DNA of 64,000 nt from Shewanella electrica. Its GTDB lineage: Bacteria; Pseudomonadota; Gammaproteobacteria; Enterobacterales; Shewanellaceae. Made by a program: the position numbers and the translations under genes. The DNA lies in NCBI RefSeq assembly GCF_022321485.1, contig NZ_JAKOGG010000013.1, positions 37,367 through 101,366 of the forward strand. Reading direction: 5' to 3'. The first letter of the stretch is position 1. The number at the start of each line of letters is the position of its first letter. The notes under the pieces are model-generated. The model saw nothing but the letters and a program-made list of their open reading frames with translations. It was not told the DNA's origin and ran no database searches. This document shows positions 50,647 to 62,361 of this stretch, one piece after another.

Positions 50647-53600
50647 TTACTCTTGATCCAACTCGATGTTGATACCGAGTGAACGGATCTCCTTCAGCAA
50701 TACGTTGAAGGATTCAGGCATACCAGGCTGCATTTGGTGGTTGCCATCAACGATGTTTTTGTACATCTGAGTACGACCGTTGACGTCGTCCGACTTAACT
50801 GTGAGCATTTCTTGAAGCGTATATGCAGCACCGTATGCTTCCAGTGCCCACACTTCCATCTCCCCGAAACGCTGACCACCGAACTGTGCTTTACCACCAA
50901 GCGGCTGTTGAGTAACCAAGCTGTAAGAACCAGTAGAACGCGCGTGCATCTTGTCGTCTACCAAGTGGTTCAGTTTCAGCATGTACATGTAACCCACTGT
51001 CACTTTACGTTCGAATGCGTTACCAGTACGGCCGTCATACAGGGTTCTCTGACCAGAAGTTGGCAAGCCTGCCAGTTCTAGCATGGCTTTGATTTCGCTC
51101 TCTTCAGCACCGTCGAATGCTGGGGTTGCTGTTGGCAGACCCAGTTTCAGGTGGCTTGCAAGACGCACGACTTCATCGTCGGTGAACGAATCGATGTCGA
51201 CTTTCTGTTGAATGCCTTCACCCAGTTCGTAAACCTGCTTGATGTAGCCTCGCAGTTCAGCGACTTCACGTTGTTCTTCCAGCATTTTATTGATGCGATC
51301 ACCAATACCTTTTGCTGCAGCACCAAGGTGAACTTCCAATACCTGACCGATGTTCATACGTGAAGGTACACCGAGTGGGTTCAGTACGATATCCACTGGG
51401 TTGCCGTCTTCATCGTATGGCATATCTTCGATTGGACAAATCTTAGAGATAACACCCTTGTTACCGTGACGACCTGCCATCTTGTCACCAGGTTGGATGG
51501 TACGTTTAACTGCCAAGTAAACCTTAACAATCTTCAGTACGCCTGGTGCAAGGTCATCACCTTGGGTGATCTTGCGACGTTTAACGTCAAATTTCTTATC
51601 GAAGTCTGCTTTCAGCTCAACGTGTTGTTCAGCCAGCTGTTCCAGCTCAGTTTGTTTTGCTTCGTCATCGATTACTTGCACCAAGTAATCTTTACGTGGC
51701 AATTCGGCCAGTTTAGCTTCGCTGAAACCAGCGTTCAGCAGCAGGTTACGCGCACGGTCAAACACACCTTCTTCAAGGATCTTGAACTCTTCGGTCAAGT
51801 CTTTGCGTGCTTGAGCAATGTGCATCTCTTCGATTTCTACCGCACGTTTGTCTTTTTCTACGCCATCGCGAGTAAAGACTTGCACGTCGATAACGGTACC
51901 TTTAACAGAGTTAGGTACACGCAGAGAGCTGTCTTTAACGTCAGACGCTTTCTCACCGAAAATTGCACGCAACAGTTTTTCTTCTGGCGTCAGTTGTGTT
52001 TCACCTTTTGGTGTCACTTTACCTACCAGAATGTCGCCGCCTTTAACTTCAGCACCGATATAAACGATGCCTGATTCGTCCAGCTTAGACAGTGCAGACT
52101 CACCGACGTTTGGAATATCCGCGGTGATCTCTTCGCTACCCAGTTTGGTATCACGAGCGATACAAGAAAGCTCTTGAATGTGGATAGTAGAGAAACGGTC
52201 TTCTTGAGCGACACGCTCAGAAATCAAGATCGAGTCTTCGTAGTTGTAACCGTTCCAAGGCATGAACGCGACGCGCATGTTCTGACCCAGAGCCAATTCG
52301 CCCAAGTCAGTTGATGGACCGTCTGCCAGCACATCACCACGACGAACCGGTTCACCTGGGTTACAGCATGGACGCTGGTTGATACAGGTGTTTTGGTTAG
52401 AACGGGTGTATTTGGTCAGGTTGTAGATGTCGATACCCGCTTCGCCAGGGCGCAGCTCATCTTCATTTACTTTTACTACGATGCGGCTAGCATCAACGTA
52501 GTCAACAACACCGCCACGTTTAGCGGCAACAACTACGCCTGAGTCAACAGCCAGAGTACGTTCAATACCGGTACCAACCACTGGTTTCTCGGCTTTCAGA
52601 ACAGGTACTGCCTGACGTTGCATGTTCGCACCCATCAATGCACGGTTCGCGTCATCGTGTTCCAAGAACGGAATCAATGAAGCCGCAACAGAGATAACCT
52701 GTTGTGGAGAAACGTCCATATATTGCACGTCAGAAACGCGCATAAAGGTAGATTCACCTTTATGACGGCTAGCAACTTGCTCGTCGATGATACGACCAGT
52801 TTCGTCCAAGTCGATGTTAGCCTGTGCAATAACGTAACGACCTTCTTCGATCGCTGACAGGTAATCAACTTCATCAGTTACTACGCCATCAACTACTTTA
52901 CGGTATGGAGTTTCCAAGAAACCGTAAGCGTTGGTACGAGCGAAAGTAGACAGCGAGTTGATCAAACCAATGTTTGGACCTTCAGGGGTCTCAATTGGAC
53001 ACAAACGACCATAGTGCGTTGGGTGTACGTCACGGACTTCAAAGCCCGCACGTTCACGTGTCAAACCACCAGGGCCAAGGGCAGAAATACGACGTTTGTG
53101 CGTTACTTCTGACAATGGGTTGTTTTGGTCCATGAACTGAGACAGCTGAGAAGAGCCAAAGAACTCTTTTACTGCCGCAGAAATTGGCTTAGCGTTGATC
53201 AGGTCTTGTGGCATCAGTTCGTTCAAGTCGCCCAGAGACAGACGTTCACGTACTGCACGCTCAACACGTACCAGACCTACGCGGAATTGGTTTTCTGACA
53301 TTTCGCCTACAGAGCGAATACGACGGTTACCCAAGTGGTCGATATCATCGACTTCATCAAAACCGTTACGGATTTCGATGATCTTACGCATTACGGCAAC
53401 AATGTCTTCTTTGGTCAGAATGCCTGAACCTTCGTTCTCGTCAATGTCGAGACGACGGTTGAACTTCATACGACCTACTTTAGACAAGTCATAACGTTCT
53501 TCAGTGAAGAACAAGTTATGGAACAAGGCTTCAGCAGCATCTTTGGTTGGTGGCTCGCCAGGGCGCATCATACGATAGATTTCAACCAACGCTTCCATAC

Positions 53601-54678
53601 GGTTGGTGGTTGAATCGATACGCAGGGTATCTGACATGTAAGCACCGTGATCCAGCTCGTTGATGTACAAGGTGCTGATATCTTTGATACCTGCCAATGA
53701 CAGATTAGCCAAATCTTCCAGAGAGATTTCGTTGTTAGCTGTTACCAACACTTCGCCAGTATCTGGATCGATGTAATCTTGGGCAGCAATTTTGCCAACG
53801 ATGTAATCAACCGGTACTTCCAACTCAGTGGTGTTGGTTTTTTCCAATTGGCGAATGTGGCGAGCAGTGATGCGACGGCCTTTTTCTACCAACAGGTTGC
53901 CTTCGATATCTTTGATATCGTAGCTAGCAGTTTCGCCACGCAGACGCTCTGGTACCAACTTCATCAGCAAAGAATCTTTCTTAATGCTGAACTCTACGCG
54001 ATCGAAGAAGATATCTAGGATTTCTTGAGTAGAGTACTCAAGCGCACGCAGGATGATAGTTGCAGGCAACTTACGACGACGGTCGATACGCACAAACAGC
54101 GCATCTTTAGGATCGAATTCAAAATCCAACCATGAACCACGGTAAGGAATGATACGTGCGTTATACAGCACTTTACCTGATGAGTGAGTTTTACCGCGGT
54201 CGTGATCAAAGAATACACCAGGAGAGCGGTGCAACTGAGATACGATCACACGCTCAGTACCGTTGATAACGAAGGTACCGTTTTCAGTCATCAATGGGAT
54301 ATCACCCATGTAAACTTCTTGTTCTTTGATGTCTTTAACGGTGCCAGCGGCAGCTTCGCGATCAAACAATACCAGACGCAATTTAACACGCAGTGGCGCT
54401 GAATAAGTTACGCCACGGATTTGGCATTCTTTAACGTCAAATACAGGCTCGCCGAGCTTGTAGCTAACGTATTGCAGTTCAGAATTACCAGAAAAGCTCT
54501 TAATAGGGAAAACGCTGCGGAACGCGGCTTCCAAGCCCCGTTCACCTGATGGATCTTGATCGGTGAACTTTTTGAAAGAATCCAACTGGATTGCCAGCAG
54601 GTAAGGGATATCCAACACGCGTGGACGCTTACCAAAGTCTTTGCGAATACGCTTTTTTTCGGAATAGGAGTAAACCAT
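50647..54678 (-). CDS. rpoB: RNA polymerase beta subunit
   Basis: 1343 residues from ATG 54678 ([20 protein letters not shown]); an in-frame ATG at 54741 adds 21 unrelated residues. The rifampicin pocket [20 protein letters not shown] then RISALGPGG has the susceptible residues. Catalytic core subunit with beta'. Confidence 0.99.
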   Translation of the reverse strand: MVYSYSEKKRIRKDFGKRPRVLDIPYLLAIQLDSFKKFTDQDPSGERGLEAAFRSVFPIKSFSGNSELQYVSYKLGEPVFDVKECQIRGVTYSAPLRVKLRLVLFDREAAAGTVKDIKEQEVYMGDIPLMTENGTFVINGTERVIVSQLHRSPGVFFDHDRGKTHSSGKVLYNARIIPYRGSWLDFEFDPKDALFVRIDRRRKLPATIILRALEYSTQEILDIFFDRVEFSIKKDSLLMKLVPERLRGETASYDIKDIEGNLLVEKGRRITARHIRQLEKTNTTELEVPVDYIVGKIAAQDYIDPDTGEVLVTANNEISLEDLANLSLAGIKDISTLYINELDHGAYMSDTLRIDSTTNRMEALVEIYRMMRPGEPPTKDAAEALFHNLFFTEERYDLSKVGRMKFNRRLDIDENEGSGILTKEDIVAVMRKIIEIRNGFDEVDDIDHLGNRRIRSVGEMSENQFRVGLVRVERAVRERLSLGDLNELMPQDLINAKPISAAVKEFFGSSQLSQFMDQNNPLSEVTHKRRISALGPGGLTRERAGFEVRDVHPTHYGRLCPIETPEGPNIGLINSLSTFARTNAYGFLETPYRKVVDGVVTDEVDYLSAIEEGRYVIAQANIDLDETGRIIDEQVASRHKGESTFMRVSDVQYMDVSPQQVISVAASLIPFLEHDDANRALMGANMQRQAVPVLKAEKPVVGTGIERTLAVDSGVVVAAKRGGVVDYVDASRIVVKVNEDELRPGEAGIDIYNLTKYTRSNQNTCINQRPCCNPGEPVRRGDVLADGPSTDLGELALGQNMRVAFMPWNGYNYEDSILISERVAQEDRFSTIHIQELSCIARDTKLGSEEITADIPNVGESALSKLDESGIVYIGAEVKGGDILVGKVTPKGETQLTPEEKLLRAIFGEKASDVKDSSLRVPNSVKGTVIDVQVFTRDGVEKDKRAVEIEEMHIAQARKDLTEEFKILEEGVFDRARNLLLNAGFSEAKLAELPRKDYLVQVIDDEAKQTELEQLAEQHVELKADFDKKFDVKRRKITQGDDLAPGVLKIVKVYLAVKRTIQPGDKMAGRHGNKGVISKICPIEDMPYDEDGNPVDIVLNPLGVPSRMNIGQVLEVHLGAAAKGIGDRINKMLEEQREVAELRGYIKQVYELGEGIQQKVDIDSFTDDEVVRLASHLKLGLPTATPAFDGAEESEIKAMLELAGLPTSGQRTLYDGRTGNAFERKVTVGYMYMLKLNHLVDDKMHARSTGSYSLVTQQPLGGKAQFGGQRFGEMEVWALEAYGAAYTLQEMLTVKSDDVNGRTQMYKNIVDGNHQMQPGMPESFNVLLKEIRSLGINIELDQE

Positions 54679-54851
54679 GGGTTTCCTCTGCTTGCGAGAT
54701 GTGACCAAGACTGAACTAGACTCAACAGAGTAATTCAGCACGTTTGCCCTTAACCGGTTTGAAGCAACAACCTAACCAATAATCTCTGCTAGGAACTGCC
54801 TATGTTACGAATGATTTCACGGTTAAAAAATCATCGACGCCTACAGCGCAA

Positions 54852-54882
54852 AAAAGGCCAGCGGTCAAAAAACCGCCAGCCT
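54852..54882 (-). terminator. Attenuator-like hairpin between rplL and rpoB
   Basis: Imperfect stem AAGGCTGGCGGT / ACCGCTGGCCTT on the minus strand, followed by TTTTTTGCG. Partial termination here is known in E. coli and lowers rpoBC relative to rplJL. Confidence 0.75.
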
Positions 54883-54924
54883 TCACCCAATTTTGCAACT
54901 GGGTGGAGTAAGTTAGTAAATAAC

Positions 54925-55296
54925 TTACTTGATCTCTACTTGAGCACCAGCTTCTTCGAGTTCTTTTTTCAGCGCTTCAGCTTCTTCTTTAGAAACGCCT
55001 TCTTTAACTGCTACAGGAGCTGATTCAGCCATTGCTTTAGCTTCTTTCAGACCCAGACCAGTTGCGCCGCGAACTGCTTTAATTACAGCAACTTTGTTGT
55101 CGCCGTGTGAAGTCATAACTACGTCGAACTCGGTTTTCTCTTCAGCAGCAGCACCTGCATCAGCAGCACCGCCAGCAACTACTGCAGCAGCAGCAGAAAC
55201 ACCGAACTTCTCTTCCATAGCTTCGATCAGTTCAACAACTTCCATTACAGACATTGCTGCAAAGGCTTCAAGGATTTGGTCTTTAGTGATAGACAT
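54925..55296 (-). CDS. rplL: Large subunit ribosomal protein bL12 (L7/L12)
   Basis: 123 residues: N-terminal dimerisation part, an Ala/Gly-rich hinge ([20 protein letters not shown]) and the C-terminal domain [20 protein letters not shown] that recruits translation factors. 54 bp after rplJ. Confidence 0.98.
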   Translation of the reverse strand: MSITKDQILEAFAAMSVMEVVELIEAMEEKFGVSAAAAVVAGGAADAGAAAEEKTEFDVVMTSHGDNKVAVIKAVRGATGLGLKEAKAMAESAPVAVKEGVSKEEAEALKKELEEAGAQVEIK

Positions 55297-55350
55297 TAGA
55301 AATATTTCCTATTGTTCTGAATTCAATTCTGTTAAGTAGCAAGCTTGTAA

Positions 55351-55851
55351 TTAAGCTGCTTCTTGTTTTTGATCGCGCAGAGCGGCCAGTGTACGAACGA
55401 ACTTGCCAGCTGATGCTTCTTTCATAGTCATCATCAACTGTGCCAGTGCTTCTTCGTAAGTTGGCAGTTTTGCCAAACGATCAATGTCAGCTGCAGGGAT
55501 GAAATTCCCTTCGAAAGCTGCACCTTTAACTTCGAATAATGCTTGTTCTTTAGCGAAGTCTTTTAACAGACGCGCTGCAGCACCTGGGTGCTCGTTAGAG
55601 AAAGCAATCAAAGTTGGGCCAGTGAACACATCTGCAAGACATTCAAAAGAAGTGCCTTCAACAGCGCGGCGAGCCAGAGTGTTACGTACAACTTTAACGA
55701 ACACACCGTTAGCACGAGCTGCTTTACGCAGATTAGTCATGGCGCCTACAGTTACGCCGCGGGAATCCGCAACAACTGCAGACAGTGCACCTTTGGCAGC
55801 TTCGTTGACTTCAGCAACAATCGCTTTTTTGTCTTCGAGTCTTAATGCCAT
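55351..55851 (-). CDS. rplJ: Large subunit ribosomal protein uL10
   Basis: 166 residues ([20 protein letters not shown]). Base of the stalk that anchors bL12. In E. coli, the uL10-bL12 complex represses this message through the long leader; a leader of about 210 nt is present here. Confidence 0.98.
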   Translation of the reverse strand: MALRLEDKKAIVAEVNEAAKGALSAVVADSRGVTVGAMTNLRKAARANGVFVKVVRNTLARRAVEGTSFECLADVFTGPTLIAFSNEHPGAAARLLKDFAKEQALFEVKGAAFEGNFIPAADIDRLAKLPTYEEALAQLMMTMKEASAGKFVRTLAALRDQKQEAA

Positions 55852-56064
55852 TAGGCTTACTCCTGGATTCTACCTGGGGTGACCCCCAGCGGTTACCATA
55901 CTGACAAACAAATATTGTTTATCAGTCACTTACGGTGCAGATAATCCAGCAGAAATAAATCTATCTGGGGCCTGACACCGTCTACGCAGGAAATTAAGTT
56001 ACTCTGTGAATAACACCTGCGGTCTTGGACGGAAGCCCGTTAAACGGGCTCCAACCCACAAAGT
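55852..56064 (-). promoter_or_regulatory. rplJ leader (probable uL10-bL12 autoregulatory RNA)
   Basis: Long untranslated leader between the rplJ promoter and ATG, with a perfect stem AGCCCGT/ACGGGCT at 56034-56050. Length and position match the known autogenous control region; the repressor-binding fold is inferred. Confidence 0.6.
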
Positions 56065-56070
56065 GCGCGC

Positions 56071-56099
56071 ATTATAGGCTAACAGGCGCACTTTGTAAA
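56071..56099 (-). promoter_or_regulatory. rplJ promoter lying in an 11-bp inverted repeat
   Basis: Minus strand TTTACA (56099-56094), 17-base spacer, TATAAT (56076-56071). ACAAAGTGCGC (56058-56068) and GCGCACTTTGT (56086-56096) flank the -10. Confidence 0.8.
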
Positions 56100-56100
56100 A

Positions 56101-56805
56101 TTATGCAGCTGTGGTTTCCAAGGTACCTTGGTCAACAGCAACACCCGCACCCATAGTGGTAGATACGGTAACTTTTTTGATGTACTGGCCTTTAGCAGCA
56201 GCTGGTTTTTGCTTCTTCAGAGCAACCAGCAGCGCTTCTAGGTTTTCTTTCAATTTAGCTGGTTCGAAATCAACCTTACCGATAGTGGTGTGGATGATAC
56301 CGTTTTTGTCGTTGCGGTAACGAACTTGACCAGCTTTGGCGTTTTTAACTGCTTCTGCAACGTTAGGAGTTACAGTACCAGTTTTAGGGTTAGGCATCAG
56401 ACCACGTGGACCTAAGATTTGACCTAATTGACCTACAACGCGCATTGCATCTGGAGAAGCAATCACTACGTCGAAGTTCATTTCGCCAGCTTTAACTTGT
56501 GCAGCCAAGTCGTCCATACCTACCAGCTCAGCGCCAGCTGCTTTTGCAGCTTCAGCGTTTGCGCCTTGGGTAAATACTGCAACACGTACATCACGACCAG
56601 TACCGTGTGGCAATACGATTGCACCACGTACGTTTTGGTCTGATTTACGTGGGTCAACGCCCAGGTTTACAGCAACGTCAACAGATTCAACGAATTTAGC
56701 AGTTGCCAGTTCTTGCAACAGAGCCAGTGCTTCGTTGATTTCGTATGCTTTAGTAGCGTCCACTTTCTCGCGGATTACGCGCATGCGTTTAGTCAGCTTT
56801 GCCAT
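56101..56805 (-). CDS. rplA: Large subunit ribosomal protein uL1
   Basis: 234 residues ([20 protein letters not shown]). Forms the L1 stalk involved in E-site tRNA release. In E. coli, uL1 represses rplK-rplA translation. Starts 4 bp after the rplK stop. Confidence 0.98.
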   Translation of the reverse strand: MAKLTKRMRVIREKVDATKAYEINEALALLQELATAKFVESVDVAVNLGVDPRKSDQNVRGAIVLPHGTGRDVRVAVFTQGANAEAAKAAGAELVGMDDLAAQVKAGEMNFDVVIASPDAMRVVGQLGQILGPRGLMPNPKTGTVTPNVAEAVKNAKAGQVRYRNDKNGIIHTTIGKVDFEPAKLKENLEALLVALKKQKPAAAKGQYIKKVTVSTTMGAGVAVDQGTLETTAA

Positions 56806-56809
56806 GATA

Positions 56810-57238
56810 TTAGTCCTCTACCACCAAGCCCATTGAACGTGCAGTACCTTCGATTGAGCGAGTCATCGCTTCAACGTCAGCACCAGTCATGTCAGCAGCT
56901 TTCAGTTCAGCGATTTCTTGAACTTTAGCACGCTTGATAGTACCCACTTTTTGAGTGTTAGGACGGCTAGAACCTGATTTCAGGCCAGCAGCTTGTTTCA
57001 ACAAGAATGATGCTGGAGGCGTCTTAGTTTCGAAAGTGAATGAGCGATCGCTGTATACAGTGATCACTACAGGGATCGGCATGCCCTTTTCCATTTTTTC
57101 TGTACGTGCGTTAAACGCTTTACAGAATTCCATGATGTTCACACCTTTTTGACCCAGAGCTGGACCAACTGGTGGAGATGGGTTTGCAGAGCCTGATTTA
57201 ACTTGCAGCTTAATATAAGCTTCAATTTTCTTAGCCAT
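56810..57238 (-). CDS. rplK: Large subunit ribosomal protein uL11
   Basis: 142 residues ([40 protein letters not shown]). Part of the GTPase-associated centre and needed for RelA activation. Confidence 0.98.
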   Translation of the reverse strand: MAKKIEAYIKLQVKSGSANPSPPVGPALGQKGVNIMEFCKAFNARTEKMEKGMPIPVVITVYSDRSFTFETKTPPASFLLKQAAGLKSGSSRPNTQKVGTIKRAKVQEIAELKAADMTGADVEAMTRSIEGTARSMGLVVED

Positions 57239-57310
57239 GTTACTTTCCTCAGTTTGGGTTCTAACGCTTCATGCGGCATGCATGAGGCTCCCCGAAAACA
57301 ACGGGTGCGG

Positions 57311-57339
57311 ATTATATAGAAATCCACACCCTTTGCCAA
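57311..57339 (-). promoter_or_regulatory. rplKA promoter
   Basis: Minus strand TTGGCA (57339-57334), 17-base spacer, TATAAT (57316-57311), in the 123-bp nusG-rplK gap. Confidence 0.8.
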
Positions 57340-57361
57340 ACGGTTATTGCAGTATTTTTAA

Positions 57362-57913
57362 TCAGGATTTCTCAACCTGATTGAAGTCCAACTCTACCGG
57401 AGTAGAGCGACCGAAGATCATCACAGATACCTTCACGCGGCTCTTGTCATAATCCACTTCTTCAACGGTGCCGTTGAAGTCGGCAAATGGACCGTCAGTC
57501 ACACGTACCACTTCACCTGGTTCGTAAACCACGCGATGGGTCGGAGAATCTGTAGTCTCTTGCAGACGACGAAGAATAGCTTCAGCTTCTTTATCGGTAA
57601 TCGGCGCTGGACGGTCAGAAGTGCCGCCAATGAAGCCCATTACACGTGGAATGCTTTTCACCAAGTGCCATGTTTCTTCATTCATTTCCATCTGAACCAA
57701 CACATAGCCCGGGAAGAACTTACGTTCACTCTTACGGCGTTGGCCTGCACGCATTTCAACAACTTCTTCAGTCGGCACTAACACTTCGCCAAACTGCTCT
57801 TCCATACCGTGCATTTTGATATGTTCGATCAGTGATTTACACACTCGGCCCTCATAGCCTGAGAATGCTTGCACTACATACCATCTTTTTTTCGCTTCTT
57901 TAGCTTCAGTCAT
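57362..57913 (-). CDS. nusG: Transcription termination/antitermination factor NusG
   Basis: 183 residues: NGN domain ([20 protein letters not shown]) and C-terminal KOW domain ([20 protein letters not shown]). It binds RNA polymerase and joins it to Rho or uS10. 8 bp after secE. Confidence 0.98.
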   Translation of the reverse strand: MTEAKEAKKRWYVVQAFSGYEGRVCKSLIEHIKMHGMEEQFGEVLVPTEEVVEMRAGQRRKSERKFFPGYVLVQMEMNEETWHLVKSIPRVMGFIGGTSDRPAPITDKEAEAILRRLQETTDSPTHRVVYEPGEVVRVTDGPFADFNGTVEEVDYDKSRVKVSVMIFGRSTPVELDFNQVEKS

Positions 57914-57921
57914 TAGAATGC

Positions 57922-58296
57922 CTACACGCCAGTAATCAAATTCACAATCTTAAGCAGTACGGTGTCCAGCCCCCACAAGATCAAGCCAAGAATACCGGTC
58001 GCAATTAACACGATAAAGGTAGTATTCAATGCTTCTTGGCGAGTCGGCCAAACCACTTTACGTACTTCGATGTGGGATTCTTTTGCAAAAGCCAGTGCTT
58101 GCTTACCCTTAGCAGTTTGTAGCGCCACAAAACCTGCTATAGCGAATAACACCAATACACCAACTGCACGAACAACAGCACTGGCCTGTTCCGCTAGCAT
58201 GTGATTACCTACGATAGCCACAGCTAGTACTACAAAAATGATAACCCACTTTAAAATATCCAGAGAATTTCCCTGGCTTTCGGTATTTGTTGTCAT
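57922..58296 (-). CDS. secE: Protein translocase subunit SecE
   Basis: 124 residues with three membrane segments ([47 protein letters not shown]) and the conserved amphipathic helix [13 protein letters not shown]-like stretch ([20 protein letters not shown]). Clamps SecY. In an operon with nusG. Confidence 0.97.
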   Translation of the reverse strand: MTTNTESQGNSLDILKWVIIFVVLAVAIVGNHMLAEQASAVVRAVGVLVLFAIAGFVALQTAKGKQALAFAKESHIEVRKVVWPTRQEALNTTFIVLIATGILGLILWGLDTVLLKIVNLITGV

Positions 58297-58412
58297 CGGT
58301 TAATTCCGCTATTTATTACAACTCGAGCTTCAGCCGGCAACGAAAAGTCACCATACTGCGCGTCCCTAACCATTAATATTAAACGGCTTAAGGCTCAAAA
58401 AATCGGCCATAG

Positions 58413-58441
58413 ATTGTATGCTTTATTGCCAGCCTTATCAA
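58413..58441 (-). promoter_or_regulatory. secE-nusG promoter
   Basis: Minus strand TTGATA (58441-58436), 17-base spacer, TACAAT (58418-58413). Confidence 0.75.
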
Positions 58442-58492
58442 GACACGCAAACACTGAACACGTGATCTGTCGGGCAGAAAGTACGACAAAAC

Positions 58493-58518
58493 AAAAAAGG
58501 AAGCCGAAGCTTCCTTTT
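58493..58518 (-). terminator. Terminator of the tRNA-tufB operon
   Basis: Same GGAAGC-TTCG-GCTTCC hairpin and T tract as after tufA. Confidence 0.9.
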
Positions 58519-58534
58519 CGAGTCACTTAATCAA

Positions 58535-59719
58535 TTAAGCGATGATTTTTGCTACCACGCCGGCGCCTACTGTACGGCCACCTTCACGGATTGCAAAACG
58601 CAGACCTTCGTCCATCGCGATTGGGCAGATCAGCGTCACTACCATCTTGATGTTGTCACCAGGCATTACCATTTCTACGCCTTCTGGCAGTTCGATGGTA
58701 CCGGTTACGTCAGTTGTACGGAAGTAGAACTGTGGACGGTAGCCTTTGAAGAATGGAGTATGACGACCACCTTCTTCTTTGCTCAGTACGTATACTTCTG
58801 ATTCGAACTTGGTGTGTGGAGTGATAGTACCTGGTTTTGCCAGTACTTGACCACGTTCAACTTCATCACGTTTTGTACCACGCAACAGTACACCTACGTT
58901 CTCACCTGCACGACCTTCGTCCAGCAGTTTGCGGAACATTTCAACACCTGTACAGGTAGTTTTAGTAGTGTCGTGGATACCTACGATTTCTACTTCGTTA
59001 CCTACGTTGATGATACCGCGTTCTACACGACCTGTTACTACTGTACCACGGCCTGAAATTGAGAATACGTCTTCAATAGGCAGCAGGAATGGGTGGTCGA
59101 TATCACGGATTGGTTCTGGGATATAAGTATCCAGTGCTTCTGCCAATTCGATGATTTTGTTTTCCCAATCTGGTTCGCCTTCCAGTGCTTTCAGAGCTGA
59201 ACCCTGAATTACTGGCAGATCATCACCTGGGAAGTCGTATTCAGACAGCAGTTCACGAACTTCCATCTCTACCAGTTCCAGCAGCTCTTCATCGTCAACC
59301 ATGTCACATTTGTTCATGAATACGATGATGTAAGGTACGCCTACCTGACGAGACAGCAGGATGTGCTCACGAGTTTGTGGCATTGGGCCGTCTGTCGCAG
59401 CTACTACCAGAATAGCGCCGTCCATCTGTGCAGCACCAGTGATCATGTTTTTAACATAGTCAGCGTGGCCTGGGCAGTCTACGTGTGCGTAGTGGCGAGT
59501 TGGAGTGTCATATTCGATGTGAGAGGTATTGATGGTAATACCGCGCTCACGCTCTTCTGGAGCGTTATCGATTGCCGCGAAGTCGCGTGCTTCACCACCG
59601 TAAGTTTTAGCCAATACAGTTGAGATAGCAGCAGTCAGAGTGGTTTTACCATGGTCTACGTGACCGATAGTACCCACGTTTACGTGTGGTTTTGAACGTT
59701 CAAATTTAGCTTTAGACAT
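58535..59719 (-). CDS. tufB: Elongation factor Tu, tRNA-linked copy (ATG start)
   Basis: 394 residues with the same amino acid sequence as the str-operon copy. The DNA of the two genes is nearly identical over the 3' part and terminator, and more divergent at synonymous sites near the 5' end. Follows the four tRNA genes and is probably transcribed with them, as in E. coli thrU-tyrU-glyT-thrT-tufB. Confidence 0.98.
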   Translation of the reverse strand: MSKAKFERSKPHVNVGTIGHVDHGKTTLTAAISTVLAKTYGGEARDFAAIDNAPEERERGITINTSHIEYDTPTRHYAHVDCPGHADYVKNMITGAAQMDGAILVVAATDGPMPQTREHILLSRQVGVPYIIVFMNKCDMVDDEELLELVEMEVRELLSEYDFPGDDLPVIQGSALKALEGEPDWENKIIELAEALDTYIPEPIRDIDHPFLLPIEDVFSISGRGTVVTGRVERGIINVGNEVEIVGIHDTTKTTCTGVEMFRKLLDEGRAGENVGVLLRGTKRDEVERGQVLAKPGTITPHTKFESEVYVLSKEEGGRHTPFFKGYRPQFYFRTTDVTGTIELPEGVEMVMPGDNIKMVVTLICPIAMDEGLRFAIREGGRTVGAGVVAKIIA

Positions 59720-59845
59720 GGTATAGCCTCAATCTACGATTGTTTAGTGGTGAAACCAATACATAATGAAAAAGTCCGGCGCTGTAAATGCGTCGAACGT
59801 ATCAATCTATTAGGTAGAAGGTAGAATGTCTAGACTTAGAGGAGC

Positions 59846-59921
<76 letters not shown>

Positions 59922-59927
59922 ATAAAT

Positions 59928-60001
59928 TGGAGCGGGTAGCGGGAATCGAACCCGCGTTATCAGCTTGGAAGGCTGGAGTAATACCATTATACGATACCCG
60001 C
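59928..60001 (-). tRNA. glyT: tRNA-Gly (anticodon TCC)
   Basis: 74 nt. Acceptor GCGGGTA/TACCCGC, anticodon loop CTTCCAA, T-loop TTCGATT, CCA encoded. Confidence 0.95.
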
Positions 60002-60038
60002 GCAACCTAACCTAGGCTACCTAATACCATTTAAAAAA

Positions 60039-60123
60039 TGGTGGAGGGAGAAGGATTCGAACCTTCGAAGGCGGAGCCGTCAGATTTACAGTCTGATCCC
60101 TTTGGCCACTCGGGAACCCCTCC
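60039..60123 (-). tRNA. tyrU: tRNA-Tyr (anticodon GTA)
   Basis: 85 nt with a long variable arm. Acceptor GGAGGGG, anticodon loop CTGTAAA, CCA encoded. Confidence 0.95.
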
Positions 60124-60140
60124 AATTTTTATTGAATGAA

Positions 60141-60216
<76 letters not shown>

Positions 60217-60233
60217 ATTCATTTCGGTAGCGG

Positions 60234-60262
60234 ATATTAGGTAAATACGGCCTTGAGTGCAA
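60234..60262 (-). promoter_or_regulatory. Promoter of the tRNA-tufB operon
   Basis: Minus strand TTGCAC (60262-60257), 17-base spacer, TAATAT (60239-60234) followed by CCGC, a GC-rich discriminator typical of stringently controlled stable-RNA promoters. The remainder of the gap to coaA (60263-60460) is A+T-rich and shows no gene. Confidence 0.75.
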
Positions 60263-60460
60263 TAGAAAATTAGCATTTTTTAAAAATTTTGCTTCAAGCG
60301 TCGTTTTTTTAGTCTGCATCGACGCTTAAGCAAATTGCGACGGGGAAATATGCCATTTACTCCACCTCAGCTTGTACATTCGTCGGCTAGCGATATTTTT
60401 ATCTTGTCGACTATCAAACCTTTGGTGTACGGTGCCCCCTTGCTCTTGGGGAAGTAGAAC

Positions 60461-61399
60461 ATGCCACAGCTAAATACAATTCAAAAAGCGTTATATATGC
60501 CTTTCGATCGAGATTCATGGTCAAAGCTACGGAAATCGGTTCCTCTGACTCTGCAAGAGGCCGATCTTGCCGAATTAAGGGGCATAAATGAACAGGTGTC
60601 ATTAGATGAAGTCACCGACATTTACTTGCCGTTGAGCCGTCTGCTTAACTTGATCGTGCGTAACAACCAACAACGCGGCGAAGTATTGAATCAGTTCCTC
60701 GGCCAGCCGCCAGCGCGCAGCCCATACATTATTAGTATTGCTGGTAGTGTGGCGGTGGGTAAAAGTACCACGGCGAGGATTCTGCAGGCACTGCTGAGTC
60801 ATTGGCCCGAGCATCCCAAAGTTGATTTGATCACTACCGATGGCTTTCTTTATCCGCTAGCAGAGCTGAAGCGCCGCAATCTACTCAACCGTAAGGGATT
60901 CCCTGAAAGCTACGACACTAAACTGCTGGTAGATTTTATTTCGGCGGTGAAAGCGGGTGAAGAGGAAGTCGATGCGCCACTCTATTCCCATATCATTTAC
61001 GATCGCCTCGAAGACGTGATTAAAGTTCGCCAACCCGACATTCTCATTCTAGAGGGGTTGAACGTATTACAAACGGAACTCGATTCACCAAAGCGGCGTT
61101 TTGTTTCTGATTTCGTGGATTTTTCTATCTATGTTGACGCCGATGAAAGCAATTTGCGTCAATGGTACGTGGAACGCTTCCTCAAACTAAGAAAGAGTGC
61201 ATTTGCTGATCCTTGCTCTTACTTTAGTCATTTCGCTAGTCTAACTGATGATGCGGCCACAGCTATGGCTAACGATATTTGGGATGGAATCAACGGCCCC
61301 AACCTCACACAAAATATCTTGCCAACACGTGAACGCGCCCATTTGATCCTTAAAAAAGGCGCGCACCACTCAATGGAACAAGTATTACTGCGGAAATAA
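60461..61399 (+). CDS. coaA: Type I pantothenate kinase
   Basis: 312 residues. Phosphorylates pantothenate, the controlling step of CoA synthesis. P-loop GSVAVGKST (about 93-101), TTDGFLYP, and the feedback and substrate segment KGFPESYD are present. GGGGAAG precedes the ATG. Convergent with birA, 2 bp between stops. Confidence 0.96.
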   Translation: MPQLNTIQKALYMPFDRDSWSKLRKSVPLTLQEADLAELRGINEQVSLDEVTDIYLPLSRLLNLIVRNNQQRGEVLNQFLGQPPARSPYIISIAGSVAVGKSTTARILQALLSHWPEHPKVDLITTDGFLYPLAELKRRNLLNRKGFPESYDTKLLVDFISAVKAGEEEVDAPLYSHIIYDRLEDVIKVRQPDILILEGLNVLQTELDSPKRRFVSDFVDFSIYVDADESNLRQWYVERFLKLRKSAFADPCSYFSHFASLTDDAATAMANDIWDGINGPNLTQNILPTRERAHLILKKGAHHSMEQVLLRK

Positions 61400-61401
61400 C
61401 A

Positions 61402-62361
61402 TTAGGCCTTACGTAGCGATATTTCACCGCCAACGAACTGCTGCTGACCGTTGGCGGTATCGAGTAACACACCACCTTGTTCATCAATCCCTAAGTAACG
61501 GCCACTCACCACGTGCTCACCCAACAATAAGTTAACCTCTTGACCTTGGTAGATATCAGCGGCGTTCCAACGCGTTTGAAATGCAGCCAGTCCATCGCGT
61601 TCAAATAGTTGCAAATCATCTAACAATTGTTGATACAGCGCCAATGCTAAGTCAGTCTTATCAGGCATCGATTCGAGTTGTTGCAAATCGCTCCAAGGTT
61701 GGTCGATCAGCTCCCCCTGCGGTGCAGGCATCGCGATATTAACCCCAATGCCGATGACCACATTACAGCCACTATCAGCCGCACCATTCATCTCAATCAG
61801 CACGCCGGCCAACTTTCTGCCGTCTAGATAGATATCATTTGGCCACTTCACCCCGATACCTGCAGCACCAAACTGCTGCAACACGTGCACGAGACTACAC
61901 GCGACCACCAGACTCAACCCCATGGCTTGCGCCATTCCTTGCTGCAAATGCCAATGCATAGAGAAATACAGATGACTGCCGTAAGGGCTGTGCCATTTGC
62001 GACCACGGCGACCACGTCCAGCGGCTTGATACTCGGCAATACAGATATCACCGCGCTGCAACTCTTCGGCATGATTCAGCAAAAAAGCGTTGGTGCTATC
62101 GATCTCATCAAAGTAAAAACAGCGATTAGCACAGCCAGCGACAAGCCGTTCATCATCAATCAAAAACAATGGGTTATATAGCTTGTAACCCTTGCCTTTT
62201 ACACTGGCAATGTCGAGGCCATAATCACTCAAGCCTGTGATTTGTTTACCGACAGCCGCCCGGCTGACACCCAACTGCTCCGCGATATGCTCACCCGAGA
62301 CAAAATCACCGCGACTTAAGGTTTGTAATATCGCGCGCTTACGTTGCCATTGTGCTGTCAT
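61402..62361 (-). CDS. birA: Biotin-protein ligase / biotin operon repressor
   Basis: 319 residues. N-terminal winged helix (GEHIAEQLGVSRAAVGKQI) shows it is the repressor type. The ligase core has GRGRRGRKWHSPYGSH and the catalytic lysine in KWPNDIYLDGRKLAGVL, and a C-terminal SH3-like domain. It biotinylates AccB and represses bio genes. Its ATG overlaps the murB stop by 4 bp. Confidence 0.97.
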   Translation of the reverse strand: MTAQWQRKRAILQTLSRGDFVSGEHIAEQLGVSRAAVGKQITGLSDYGLDIASVKGKGYKLYNPLFLIDDERLVAGCANRCFYFDEIDSTNAFLLNHAEELQRGDICIAEYQAAGRGRRGRKWHSPYGSHLYFSMHWHLQQGMAQAMGLSLVVACSLVHVLQQFGAAGIGVKWPNDIYLDGRKLAGVLIEMNGAADSGCNVVIGIGVNIAMPAPQGELIDQPWSDLQQLESMPDKTDLALALYQQLLDDLQLFERDGLAAFQTRWNAADIYQGQEVNLLLGEHVVSGRYLGIDEQGGVLLDTANGQQQFVGGEISLRKA

